NCBI GenBank assembly: GCA_903911455.1
Contig: CAIWDQ010000209.1
Coordinates: forward strand, 1 to 20,082
From: an uncultured bacterium
GTDB taxonomy: Bacteria > Bacteroidota > Bacteroidia > Bacteroidales > JACABE01
Reading direction: 5' to 3'
DNA: 20,082 nucleotides
Each line of letters opens with the position of its first letter. Within the stretch, counting starts at the first letter, position 1. The notes beneath the pieces were generated by a model. That model had not been told where the DNA came from. It saw only the letters and a list, made by a program, of their open reading frames with translations, and ran no database searches. Positions 1 through 8,509 of this stretch are shown piece after piece. The translations under genes and the position numbers were made by a program.

Positions 1-216
1 AAAAAAATTATCATAAAAATAAAAATTCTTATCCTGCCAAAGAAAATCATTGAAAAAAATAAAATAACATATAATCAGTCATCTAAATAATATATCGAAA
101 ATAAAATTTATTTATATCAGTTTAATGGATAATTAAAAGTAATTTCGCAGTAAATAAATTAACGAAATAAGGGTTCATCCCTAATAATTAAGCAAATAAC
201 TAAATCATAAACCAAA

Positions 217-1167
217 ATGAACGATCTGGATGAAATAGAATTTAAAATATTTTTGACTACATCAAAAACTATGGATAAGTTTAAATCGGTTTGGCAAGAC
301 AATGTACATATATCCTACTGTGCTGATCAATTGAAACTTACTGTCAATCAGCTTAGTCAGTACAGTGTTACGAAGCAAAAAAGCCCAAAAGGGATAACTG
401 TATCAAAAAAAACTACAAGAATATTAAATATAAGTGAGCTATTTGCAATCAAACAAGCGTTGTTTCTTTATTATCAGGCTAACACAATGATTGCAGACGC
501 AGCCCAATTTGAATATCCAAAAAGAAAACTAGACAGAATGACGGACGACAGCCTTTATATGGAGGCTTCACAAGTGTTCGAAAGGGCCAATGCACTGGCT
601 CCCGAATTGCTGCCCTATAAAATTACTCAAACACAGATCACACAATTTGGGGCTGATATTGTTAATTTCCGCAAACTTATTTTGCAATTAAAACATGCAT
701 TAAAAGCAAAGGTGAAAAACAATCAACAAATAAAAGTAAAAATTAAAGCATGTAAGCTAATGCTAAACGATTTGTTGGATGTTGCCGTAAGTATTTACTT
801 ATATATTAATGCAGAGTTCTATAAAAGCTACTTCAAGGCGAGAAGAAGGATGCAGAAACCCGGCAAACACAAGACTTACATGACAACCCTTAGCGGAACT
901 GCAACTGATAGCATCACCAAAAAAGGTGTTAAAGATATAATAGTGGAAGTTGGCACCGAAAAGAAGCTTATAACTACTGATATTAATGGCTACTTCGAAA
1001 AGAAGATCTATAAAAAATATGCAACCCAAGTTGTATTTAGCCTTCCGGGAATCTATATCCCACTAATAATTGAAATCTCTAAAAAAGAGTTGAAAAATAT
1101 TATGGTGATAAATGTTGAACTACAACGTATAAACAGCACAGGTAGTACGAAAAGGAAAACTAAATAA
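217..1167 (+). CDS. Hypothetical protein with C-terminal carboxypeptidase-regulatory-like domain
   Basis: I do not recognise this 316-residue protein as a whole. Residues 1-215 look mostly alpha-helical and are rich in Lys, Gln and Leu, with no signal peptide and no clear membrane segment. Residues about 222-303 look like a small Ig-like beta sandwich of the carboxypeptidase-regulatory (CarboxypepD_reg) type: SGTATDSITKKGVKD, then TTDINGYFEKK, the usual 'variant of self, then G-Y/F' pattern. In Bacteroidota this domain usually sits on surface or TonB-linked proteins, so finding it on an apparently cytoplasmic protein is unusual. The ATG at 217 is the first in frame and has no obvious Shine-Dalgarno site; a near match to the -7 element (TAATTTCG, 140-147) lies about 70 bases upstream. 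The gene stands alone between AT-rich spacers. Coding is well supported by length and codon pattern; function is unknown. Confidence 0.8.
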   Translation: MNDLDEIEFKIFLTTSKTMDKFKSVWQDNVHISYCADQLKLTVNQLSQYSVTKQKSPKGITVSKKTTRILNISELFAIKQALFLYYQANTMIADAAQFEYPKRKLDRMTDDSLYMEASQVFERANALAPELLPYKITQTQITQFGADIVNFRKLILQLKHALKAKVKNNQQIKVKIKACKLMLNDLLDVAVSIYLYINAEFYKSYFKARRRMQKPGKHKTYMTTLSGTATDSITKKGVKDIIVEVGTEKKLITTDINGYFEKKIYKKYATQVVFSLPGIYIPLIIEISKKELKNIMVINVELQRINSTGSTKRKTK

Positions 1168-1369
1168 GGGATTGATGAAAAGACTAAAAGTTGTAAAGCC
1201 GAAGAGAAAAAGAGAATGAAGTGTAATATCGTTAGGTAATCTAAAAAAGCTTTTTTCATTGCTAAAATTGAAAGCTATATTATATATATGTATATAACAC
1301 CTAAAACGCTTAAAATAAAAAATAATTAACTATCCCCAATATTGAACTAATATTAAATCATCCGCAATT

Positions 1370-1401
1370 TTTAACATATCTTTAACATATCTTTAACAAG
1401 G
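1370..1401. repeat. Short tandem direct repeat, 11-base unit
   Basis: The unit TTTAACATATC occurs twice exactly (1370-1380, 1381-1391) and a third partial copy TTTAACAAGG follows. It runs straight into a 6-base stem AAGGTT/AACCTT (1398-1403 with 1411-1416) followed by T residues. Iterons or a regulator site are possible, but nothing in the sequence decides this. Confidence 0.6.
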
Positions 1402-1548
1402 TTCGCTGGTAACCTTTTGCTCATAAATGCAATTAAGAGTTAGATTTCAAAAAAATATAACTTTCTTTGATAAATTTAATATCTGAAGCTTTTCTGAATA
1501 TTAAGTATTTAAAATAAATTTATTTTCTAATTACATTTATTTTAATTA

Positions 1549-1585
1549 ACAATCCCACCTTAAGGAGAAGGGAATGAGGGATTGT
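1549..1585. repeat. Imperfect inverted repeat
   Basis: ACAATCCC (1549-1556) pairs with GGGATTGT (1578-1585), an 8-base perfect outer stem; CCTT and AAGG inside may extend it. There is no T-run after it on either side, so it is more like a dispersed intergenic palindrome than a terminator. Confidence 0.55.
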
Positions 1586-1735
1586 CAACTTTAGTTTTAG
1601 ATAGTTTAATAAAAAAGATAAAACAAAGAGGTATAAATTTTAGAATTTAACATAGAGTAAAGCCTTAATATAAATTAGGGTCTTCTCTAATAGATAAATA
1701 GGGATTACTTTAGATGATTTTTCTGTTATTGATAG

Positions 1736-1743
1736 TAATTTTG
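1736..1743 (+). promoter_or_regulatory. Candidate Bacteroidota -7 element
   Basis: TAATTTTG matches TAnnTTTG exactly, 69 bases before the ATG of the FG-GAP protein. No good -33 TTTG is seen at the right distance, so the call rests on one element in AT-rich DNA. Confidence 0.4.
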
Positions 1744-1812
1744 TGGTGTGAAAAAATTAAAAAAATTAAATTAAAAATATCATATTTATAAATATTCAAA
1801 ATCGAAATTAAA

Positions 1813-3501
1813 ATGAAAAAAACCTTTACAATTATCTTTTTGATGACTTTTTTAACAGCATCAATAACAATGGCAGCTCCAAAGATTACATCTTTCGCAC
1901 CAACCAGCGGTACAATTGGCACAACAGTTACAATTACAGGTACCGGTTTTAGCGTTACCCCTGCCAGTAACATCGTTTATTTTGGAGCAGTAAAAGCTAC
2001 AGTAAGTGCAGCTACTGCCACATCTATTACAGTTACAGTTCCCGCAGGTGCAGGTTCGGTAGTTCCTCTATCAGTAACAGTAAGTACATTAACATCGTAC
2101 TCTAACTTATGCACAACTCCTTTCTTTAATTTAACTAACTCACCTAATCTGACTCCAAACTATACTTCAGGTACAGTTGCTGTTGGAAGTGACCCACAAG
2201 CAGTAGCAATTGGTGATTTTAATGCAGATGGTAAAGCTGATATTGTTACAGCAAATTTTTATGATAACACTGTAAGTGTTAGACTAGGTAATGGAACAGG
2301 AGGATTTACCTCAACTACAAATTTTAAAGTAGGAAGCTATCCTATTGCCGTAGTAGTAGGCGACTTTAATGGCGATGGCAAGCTTGATATTGCAACAGCT
2401 AATTATATGGGTGGGAATGTAAGTATTTTGATTGGAAATGGAGCAGGCAGTTTTGCTACAGCAACCAGCGTATCTGTTGGCGCAGGATCTTATCCTTATG
2501 CATTAGCAATTGGTGATTTTAACGCTGATGGCAGAGCAGATATTGTTACTGCAAATTCAGGATCAAATAATGTTGCATTACTAAAAGGAAATGGCAATGG
2601 TACGTTTTTGGCAGCAACTTATGTTGCGTTAGCTTCTAGTTCATACCCATATTCAGTAGCAGTTGGTGATTTTAATAACGATGGTAAAGCAGACATTTGT
2701 ACAGCCAATTCAGGTACAAATAAAGTTGGAGTAATACTTGGAAATGGCAATGGAACTTTCCTTACTCCTACATATTATTCTGTTGGTGTTCTACCTTCTT
2801 CAGTTGCAATTGGTGATTTTAATGGAGATGGTAAAGCTGATATAGCAGCAGCAAATGCTGATTCATATTCAAATAATGTTAGTGTTTTAATTGGTAGTGG
2901 GAACGGTACTTTTGCAACAGCCGTAAACTATGCTGTCGGGAGTATGCCTTCTTCAGTTGCTATTGGTGATTTTAACGGAGATGGTAAAATTGATTTAGCT
3001 ACAGCTAATTTTGGATCAAATAATGTTAGTATATTGCTAGGTAATGGAAATGGCACTTATGCAGCGGCTACTAACTTTACTTTAGGAAATGGGCCTATAT
3101 CTATAGCTGTTGGCGATTTTAACGGTGATGGAATGGCAGACTTTACAGTTGCTAATTCAAGCGATAATACTGCTGGAGTTATGTTATATTCAATGCCTGT
3201 CAAACAAGCTTCAATTTTAAATGAAACTAAATTAAATACAGCAAACATTTACCCTAATCCTTTTGTAAACAATATTAATGTTGATTATACTTTAAATGAA
3301 TCAGGTAAATGTAATATTGCAATTTATAACTCAATTGGACAAAAAGTTATTGTTCTGGTAGAGGAATATAAATCAGAAGGTAATTATAACCTTAACTATA
3401 ATACCTCTGACTTACCTGCTGGGTTATATACTTGTGAGATCTATATTAATGGAGAAAATTCAAAGTTCCATAAAGTAATTAAAATCATGAAATCAAATTA
3501 A
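1813..3501 (+). CDS. Secreted IPT/TIG and FG-GAP (VCBS) repeat protein with type IX sorting domain
   Basis: This 562-residue exported protein is probably anchored or released at the cell surface by the type IX (Por) system. A classical signal peptide covers residues 1-21 (MKKTFTIIFL, hydrophobic core, cleavage near MAA-PK). Residues about 23-92 form an IPT/TIG Ig-like domain (ITSFAPTSGTIGTTVTITG). Seven FG-GAP/VCBS repeats follow, with GDFNxDGKxD motifs starting near residues 134, 183, 234, 285, 334, 384 and 434; the spaced Asp and Asn residues fit calcium-binding loops of a beta propeller, and seven blades would close one. The tail from about residue 477 (NIYPNPFVNNINVDY ... LPAGLYTCEI ... 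KVIKI) is a type A C-terminal sorting domain. It likely serves adhesion or carbohydrate binding; no catalytic motif is seen. It is a single-gene unit ending in a strong terminator. Confidence 0.92.
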   Translation: MKKTFTIIFLMTFLTASITMAAPKITSFAPTSGTIGTTVTITGTGFSVTPASNIVYFGAVKATVSAATATSITVTVPAGAGSVVPLSVTVSTLTSYSNLCTTPFFNLTNSPNLTPNYTSGTVAVGSDPQAVAIGDFNADGKADIVTANFYDNTVSVRLGNGTGGFTSTTNFKVGSYPIAVVVGDFNGDGKLDIATANYMGGNVSILIGNGAGSFATATSVSVGAGSYPYALAIGDFNADGRADIVTANSGSNNVALLKGNGNGTFLAATYVALASSSYPYSVAVGDFNNDGKADICTANSGTNKVGVILGNGNGTFLTPTYYSVGVLPSSVAIGDFNGDGKADIAAANADSYSNNVSVLIGSGNGTFATAVNYAVGSMPSSVAIGDFNGDGKIDLATANFGSNNVSILLGNGNGTYAAATNFTLGNGPISIAVGDFNGDGMADFTVANSSDNTAGVMLYSMPVKQASILNETKLNTANIYPNPFVNNINVDYTLNESGKCNIAIYNSIGQKVIVLVEEYKSEGNYNLNYNTSDLPAGLYTCEIYINGENSKFHKVIKIMKSN

Positions 3502-3530
3502 TATTTAATTTAAATTAAAGTCCAATAATA

Positions 3531-3575
3531 AGAGGGCAATCTAAGAAATATACATTTCTTGGATTGCTCTTTTTA
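3531..3575 (+). terminator. Rho-independent terminator of the FG-GAP gene
   Basis: The left arm AGAGGGCAATC and right arm GATTGCTCT pair with a two-base bulge. An inner stem AGAAAT/ATTTCT continues toward the loop, and the hairpin is followed directly by TTTTT. It begins 29 bases after the stop codon at 3501. Confidence 0.85.
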
Positions 3576-3821
3576 GATACAATAACATATGTTTCCCAAA
3601 AGCGTATAAGTTAGGATATAATGTATCGAAAAAAAAGAACGCACTATATATTGACAGAAGTCTATATTTAAAATCTGATGTGCTGAAAATATTTGTTAAG
3701 TCCTCGTTCTTACGTCGCTCATTAATATTGTCTAATTGGATTAAATGCTAGACACTTCAACCTTTAAGTATTTTCTCTCCTAATAGTCTATAAAGCTAAA
3801 TATCTAGAAGCCCCTCTAAAA
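3576..3821. other. Intergenic spacer between convergent genes
   Basis: No gene is supported here. A weak 6-base stem TGTCTA/TAGACA (3730-3735 with 3749-3754) lies downstream of the minus-strand mannosidase gene but lacks a clear T-run, so its terminator is not identified. A moderately GC-rich patch near 3700-3722 is unexplained. Confidence 0.5.
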
Positions 3822-6800
3822 TTAATCCTTAACCATAATTGTTACAATTTCCCAAGGCTTAACAGAAATGCTTAATGAACCGTCAGCTTCTAAAGGCAAA
3901 GCTACAGGTTCGTATTCTATAAGATTAGTTTTAAAAGCTTCTTTAATTGGCTTAAGCAAACTAAAGTGTGCATTGCACTTCTTGCCTTCAGCTTCATAAA
4001 AACGTATGATAGTTCCTTTTCCATCTTCGCTTTGCTTGGTCGATGTGATAATAATATTAGATGGCGTGGCTGTAACAAAGCTCTTGTTTTCTTCACTTGC
4101 TTTTGTTGCAATGCTTCTTTCATTAGCAACAAAAGTAGTCAAAGGATAATTAAAAGCAATTCCATCATGGTAACGCATGCTCCAGTTACCATCATGGAAA
4201 TAAAGCGCCATTCGGTACTTATGATTGCCCTTTTGGTCGAACCAATACTCGGGATTCCATGCAAGACTTTTTCTTGTAGATAATAATACATGCTGAACAA
4301 TAGGATAGTTGACAGGGCTTAAAGTCTGGTCATCGAACAAATGAACAGTCATATCCGAAGCAAACAAACAACCATAACCTTTGTAAGAACCGGTGGAAAC
4401 ATTCACCCAGTTCAAAGCTTCCCGATAAGGTAATTTAGTTATAGCACCATACATTTGAGGATTAAATTGCGACTCGCTATTGTCGGGCAAGATAGAGAAA
4501 TCAACCTCATCTTTATTATAATCAACAGTTCCAAACGGGATTTCATAACTTATCTTTGCCTTGTCCTTTGTGTTGTCAGTTGTGCCTTCATCCTTCTTCC
4601 ATTGAAAACGTATGCCGGCATATTCGACAATCTCAGCAAACTCAACCTTAATCTTATATTCTTTTCCCTTCTCCAGCCTTGTTTTAAATGTCTTCATAAC
4701 ATTCAACTCGTAAGGATTCCAATTGTTAACCACAAGTTTATCATCAAAATATAAATTGCCTTTATCGTCAGTTATGATTCCCAAAACATAGTCGCCGGTT
4801 TCGGGAACACTGATAGTTCCGGCCCATCTTACCGAAAAGAAATCACTAGGGATACCTTTGCCCGGCGAACCTTTATCCCAATAAGGAGCCATGTTTTCGT
4901 CTACCTGCGAGAAGACCGGCTTGCCATTTAGATTAGGATTGTCGAAATACTCACCAAGAAGTCCGCTGTTCTTACCATCAGGAGTTTTTAAACAAGAAGC
5001 AGGAACGGTAGTCATTCCACCTTCCGTCTTTTGTTCGATATTCATTGGGAAAGCAACACGAAGTTCTTTGTTTTTTGTGCCATTCCAGTCAATGAGTTCT
5101 ACTTCGAGTTCAACATCTTTAGAGTTCTTTAAGACAATATATCTTTGCAGTAACTTAAAGTTCTTTAGCTGTGTTTCGCTTTCGCGGATATATCTTATCG
5201 GTGTTTCAACAAAGCGGGTTGTCTTACTTTTATAGTTCCCCGACTTATCAAAATCAAACATATTAACATTAGACATCGCTTCGAGATCGTCCCAGGCATT
5301 GCCGGGTGCAGAGAACTGAAGCACTTCGCCGGCTTCAAACTTATCAGTCTTAAAGTATCTCCTATCCTTAATCTTATCAACATATTGCTTAATACCCGAG
5401 TTGCCAAACACCACTTTAAACTCAGCGTTATCAATAGAATCTCCCGACAATGTTTTTTCATAAGAATTAATGTCTTTTGAAGGCTCTATATAATATATAG
5501 TATAAGCAGAAGCAGGAATATCAGCATTAAAAAGGATATTAATCTTATCAGCATTCCTTTCGGTGATCTCAAAAGGAATTGTTTGATTATTCTTATCTTT
5601 TAAAACAAAACCTTTCCAATCTTTTGGTAAGATAAAATCAGCTTTAGCGGCTTCCTTTCTATTCCAATTTAAAGAATTATAAACAACCAAAGGAATCTTT
5701 TTTGCATCAGTATATGGAACATAATTACTAAGGTTTTTAATAGCCAGTTGCATCAAATACTGAGCGCAAGTATATGATCTTAGGTAAGAATCATGGTAAA
5801 TGCTATCGCTATACAAACCATTGTTACCACCCCAACCATGATCGGGCCAACAGTTAGCCATCCATGCTGAATCGAAGATAGCTTTAGGATAAACTATGTT
5901 AGGGTTAAGCATCTTAACAGAAGAAAACAACTTCTCAGCCGACAACAATAAATTATGTGCTTTACGACCGTTTAAAAGTCCTTCGCGATTGCTGGGCTCA
6001 TCATAATAACACCACTGGTCTGGCCATTCTCCCTTTATTGTTTCCAGATTTATATCAGGCTTATTAAATATCTTATTCAACATGTCCTCAGGGTTTGTAA
6101 ACTTCAATACAGGTGGTTGTGTCTGCATTTCTTTCTTATCTTTATGCTGATAATTCCATGCTTCCGCAAAGCTTTTCATGTTAGCATTCTCCTCTTTTAC
6201 AAAAGGAATATACTCCACATTTGGTGGCAGATAATCTTCATTATAATCATACGTAAAGACCTTTGGAAGATTGTGCGATTTGTAATAATCCTCACGTTTA
6301 TAAACAAAATTAAGCCATTCATCATTATTCTTAGGGAGTATCTTAGGAGAGTTTCCATAACGCAAACCATAAGTATTAAGCATAGTTCCATCGAGTCCTT
6401 GCCAATAATAAAAACCCAGAGGAATTCTTGCCTGAACCAGATAATCAATACCTGCACTCTTCAATAGTTGTGGCAACTGATAGGTCATGCCCGGAACATC
6501 AGCATTGATATACATTTTAGAATCAGCACCGGGAATGTTTTCCTTTAGCCAACGACGACCATAATAAAACTGGTGCACCAATTTCTCAGGTCCTACATGT
6601 GTTTGAAGCATCAGCACATCAGTTGCTCCCCAATAAAAACGTTTATCTTTGATAAGCTTTTCCATTTCACTCCGTTTTTCAGGGTGACGGCTAAAGAACT
6701 CTCTAATATACTCAACTGCCTCCATTGTATAGCAATAATCAGGATTGTTTTCCATTAGTTTCATGGCAGGAAGTATCAACTCACGGGAGCGATAATTAGC

Positions 6801-7703
6801 CGTTTCATATTGCGTATAAAGCCAGCCAAGATCATTGTGGTTTGTAGAATTAATTAAGAATTCACCACCATCAAAATAAGTCTTTTTATAAGCAGTAATC
6901 TTTAGTTTCGAAGGCTTAGCAATAGCTTTACTACCTGATAAAACCTCAACATCAAATTCATCGTCGGTTTGAGGAATGAATGTCCATATCTTTTTCTCGG
7001 TTATCTGATTGGCATCAATAGTCCCGACTGTTATGTCGTCAACTTTCTTCTTATCTTTTAACAAAACAATATGAACATTATCAATTTCCTTAGCGGGATT
7101 AACAATAGTTATTACAGCCTGTTTCACAGCCTTCTTCTCAATACCATTATAATTCTCGAAAGAGCGTAAATTATAACTTATCTCATTGTCAGTAGCAAAT
7201 ATCCTTATCTTACCTAAGCCCGTACCACCGCTGCCGGTGCCCTTCCACACATCGTTAATAGTTATCTTTATTGACTCTGTTTTCTTTTCTTTTTGAAGTG
7301 CTATTATCTGGAAGTTATTTATTTGCTTTAACACAACGTTCTCATTGCTACCATCCGAAAAGGTAATAGTAATGTTGTTAGCCAACTCATAATTATAATT
7401 AAACTGAAGATTATAAGCATTGGTAGCATAATTAAAGAACGGCCTGCTTAGTATCCAAATCTCTTTTACAGCTTGTGCTTTATCAAACTTCAGTTTGATA
7501 AAGGCACCTGAGGTTTCATTTGTTGTATTCCAACCCTCTTCATTACTGCTCGTTAATGCTTTAAAAGCATTCTCCTTATTACTGGACGCCGACTCCACAT
7601 TACAACCACTCCCAATATCTGCAAGATTAATGTTATGGTTTACAAGTTGAGCTTTACCTATTAAACATATAAAAACTAAAAAGAGAAAGTAAATTCTTTT
7701 CAT
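3822..7703 (-). CDS. Exported GH38 alpha-mannosidase-like glycoside hydrolase with PA14 insertion
   Basis: A 1293-residue secreted enzyme expected to cleave alpha-mannosides by a retaining, zinc-dependent mechanism. Residues 1-18 are a signal peptide ending in GKAQ. Residues about 25-170 look like a discoidin (F5/8C) carbohydrate-binding fold. The GH38 catalytic core begins near 278: HND (H289, D291) matches the family's first zinc motif, D402 in NADVPG sits where the Asp nucleophile/zinc ligand lies, and H622 in PDHGWGG is a likely fourth ligand. A PA14 domain occupies about 911-1037 (GLLGEYFDNPNLNG ... GIRFQW) inside the C-terminal beta region, which resumes after it to residue 1293. The protein is longer than typical GH38 enzymes because of these modules. 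No sorting tail is seen, so it may be periplasmic. The ATG at 7703 is set by the signal peptide. It lies 60 bases downstream of the 7764-8357 gene and may share its transcript. Confidence 0.93.
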   Translation of the reverse strand: MKRIYFLFLVFICLIGKAQLVNHNINLADIGSGCNVESASSNKENAFKALTSSNEEGWNTTNETSGAFIKLKFDKAQAVKEIWILSRPFFNYATNAYNLQFNYNYELANNITITFSDGSNENVVLKQINNFQIIALQKEKKTESIKITINDVWKGTGSGGTGLGKIRIFATDNEISYNLRSFENYNGIEKKAVKQAVITIVNPAKEIDNVHIVLLKDKKKVDDITVGTIDANQITEKKIWTFIPQTDDEFDVEVLSGSKAIAKPSKLKITAYKKTYFDGGEFLINSTNHNDLGWLYTQYETANYRSRELILPAMKLMENNPDYCYTMEAVEYIREFFSRHPEKRSEMEKLIKDKRFYWGATDVLMLQTHVGPEKLVHQFYYGRRWLKENIPGADSKMYINADVPGMTYQLPQLLKSAGIDYLVQARIPLGFYYWQGLDGTMLNTYGLRYGNSPKILPKNNDEWLNFVYKREDYYKSHNLPKVFTYDYNEDYLPPNVEYIPFVKEENANMKSFAEAWNYQHKDKKEMQTQPPVLKFTNPEDMLNKIFNKPDINLETIKGEWPDQWCYYDEPSNREGLLNGRKAHNLLLSAEKLFSSVKMLNPNIVYPKAIFDSAWMANCWPDHGWGGNNGLYSDSIYHDSYLRSYTCAQYLMQLAIKNLSNYVPYTDAKKIPLVVYNSLNWNRKEAAKADFILPKDWKGFVLKDKNNQTIPFEITERNADKINILFNADIPASAYTIYYIEPSKDINSYEKTLSGDSIDNAEFKVVFGNSGIKQYVDKIKDRRYFKTDKFEAGEVLQFSAPGNAWDDLEAMSNVNMFDFDKSGNYKSKTTRFVETPIRYIRESETQLKNFKLLQRYIVLKNSKDVELEVELIDWNGTKNKELRVAFPMNIEQKTEGGMTTVPASCLKTPDGKNSGLLGEYFDNPNLNGKPVFSQVDENMAPYWDKGSPGKGIPSDFFSVRWAGTISVPETGDYVLGIITDDKGNLYFDDKLVVNNWNPYELNVMKTFKTRLEKGKEYKIKVEFAEIVEYAGIRFQWKKDEGTTDNTKDKAKISYEIPFGTVDYNKDEVDFSILPDNSESQFNPQMYGAITKLPYREALNWVNVSTGSYKGYGCLFASDMTVHLFDDQTLSPVNYPIVQHVLLSTRKSLAWNPEYWFDQKGNHKYRMALYFHDGNWSMRYHDGIAFNYPLTTFVANERSIATKASEENKSFVTATPSNIIITSTKQSEDGKGTIIRFYEAEGKKCNAHFSLLKPIKEAFKTNLIEYEPVALPLEADGSLSISVKPWEIVTIMVKD

Positions 7704-7743
7704 ACCTACTAAATTTATTCACAATATAATAATGTCTTAAAAG

Positions 7744-7776
7744 TCCTCTCCTTTGGAGAGGATTTAGGAGAGGTCC
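7744..7776. repeat. Dispersed palindromic repeat, copy 1
   Basis: TCCTCTCC and GGAGAGGA form a perfect 8-base stem around TTT (7744-7762), followed by TTTAGGAGAGGTC. A second copy of the same design (stem, then GTGAGGTC) lies at 19443-19478. Short palindromes of this CCTCTCC/GGAGAGG type are common between genes in Bacteroidota. This copy overlaps the 3' end of the neighbouring gene and may act as a processing or terminator-like hairpin. Confidence 0.75.
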
Positions 7777-8357
7777 GTCAAGTTCACAAAATCACCTTCA
7801 TCAAAACCTGTAGTTACAAACAACCTTTTTCTTGATGTTAAGAAAATGCTTTTATCCAGTTTTGTGCGGATAATCTCATCAATCGTTAAAGCACAATAGG
7901 CTACGGGCAAAATCCAATCTAAGAAAGCATAATCCTCTTTATCAGTTTTAAGAACTTCATCCATCAGATTCAAATTCCTTATCAAACCATAATTATCTTC
8001 TGGTTCGTAATTTGGGAAATCTATCCATTCGGTATCTTTAGGATCATAATTTTTAGAACCCTGTAAATAGATAGCATAAAATTCTTTCTCACTTTCATCG
8101 TCCCAAAGCTTAGTAATGCCAATCCAAAGCGCAATTGTACTTTTGTAAATAGGCTCTTTTGTAACTATTTGCTCCATCCAGGCTTTTAATTCCTCCTGTT
8201 CCTGCTCCACATTCAATTGTCTTAATGTAGCCCAATAATCCTTAGGTTTAATGCTTTCGGGATAATCAATTATTTTGTTCCAAGCCTCTTTAATAGGAAG
8301 TTTAGCATTAAATATTGTTTCAAAATGTTTCCAGAATTTATCGTGTGAGTAATCCAT
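7764..8357 (-). CDS. Hypothetical cytoplasmic protein, 197 residues
   Basis: I do not recognise this protein. It is acidic and rich in Trp, Tyr and Lys, with no signal peptide and no membrane segment. Its N-terminal half looks helical (FWKHFETIFNAKLPIKEAW); the middle has a Trp-rich stretch (IALWIGITKLWDDE). The small soluble character resembles immunity-type or SMI1-like proteins, but no motif proves it. The last codons (NLTDLS and stop) come from the dispersed palindromic repeat, so the original C-terminus may have differed. The start at 8357 is the first ATG after a well-placed -7 element on the same strand. It is upstream of, and co-directional with, the GH38 gene. Confidence 0.75.
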   Translation of the reverse strand: MDYSHDKFWKHFETIFNAKLPIKEAWNKIIDYPESIKPKDYWATLRQLNVEQEQEELKAWMEQIVTKEPIYKSTIALWIGITKLWDDESEKEFYAIYLQGSKNYDPKDTEWIDFPNYEPEDNYGLIRNLNLMDEVLKTDKEDYAFLDWILPVAYCALTIDEIIRTKLDKSIFLTSRKRLFVTTGFDEGDFVNLTDLS

Positions 8358-8389
8358 TTGTTGATATTTTTATTGATGTATTTATTTCA

Positions 8390-8397
8390 CAAAAGTA
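8390..8397 (-). promoter_or_regulatory. Candidate -7 element for the 7764-8357 gene
   Basis: On the minus strand this reads TACTTTTG, an exact TAnnTTTG match 33 bases upstream of the ATG. A perfect -33 TTTG is not seen. Confidence 0.5.
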
Positions 8398-8470
8398 ATG
8401 TATTTAATCTCATTAACACTAAAACATAGATAATTTTTTTTATTATCCTCTCATACTTTAGTTTTTTTAG

Positions 8471-8478
8471 TAGTTTTG
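8471..8478 (+). promoter_or_regulatory. Candidate -7 element for the TMTC-like gene
   Basis: TAGTTTTG matches TAnnTTTG exactly, 32 bases before the ATG at 8510. Together with the minus-strand element at 8390-8397 it forms a compact divergent promoter region of 152 bases. The -33 box is not clear. Confidence 0.5.
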
Positions 8479-8509
8479 TAAAAAATATTGATATTAAAAT
8501 AAGGGGATT

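Larger units (their letters stand above)
1168..1812. other. AT-rich intergenic spacer
   Basis: This 645-base spacer has no credible gene. It holds a 14-base perfect palindrome AAAAAAGCTTTTTT (1243-1256), 76 bases past the upstream stop and possibly a weak terminator; an alternating TA tract near 1276-1296; an 11-base direct repeat with a small stem-loop (1370-1416); and an inverted repeat (1549-1585). A -7-like site lies near its right end. Confidence 0.6.

Noticed and set aside
1..216. Gene fragment at the left edge
   Set aside because: Very AT-rich with frequent stops in all frames; no partial protein is recognisable.
799..1029. Minus-strand open frame, 76 residues
   Set aside because: It lies inside the better supported plus-strand gene at 217-1167 and has no domain.
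1243..1256. Strong terminator at the 14-base palindrome
   Set aside because: The stem is almost all A-T pairs and would be unstable; noted only as a weak possibility.
3690..3730. Possible transposon or gene remnant in a locally GC-richer patch
   Set aside because: No frame of useful length, no inverted end and no match I can recognise.
4455..5461. Several plus- and minus-strand open frames within the GH38 gene
   Set aside because: They are alternative frames of the 1293-residue enzyme, whose motifs and length are far more convincing.
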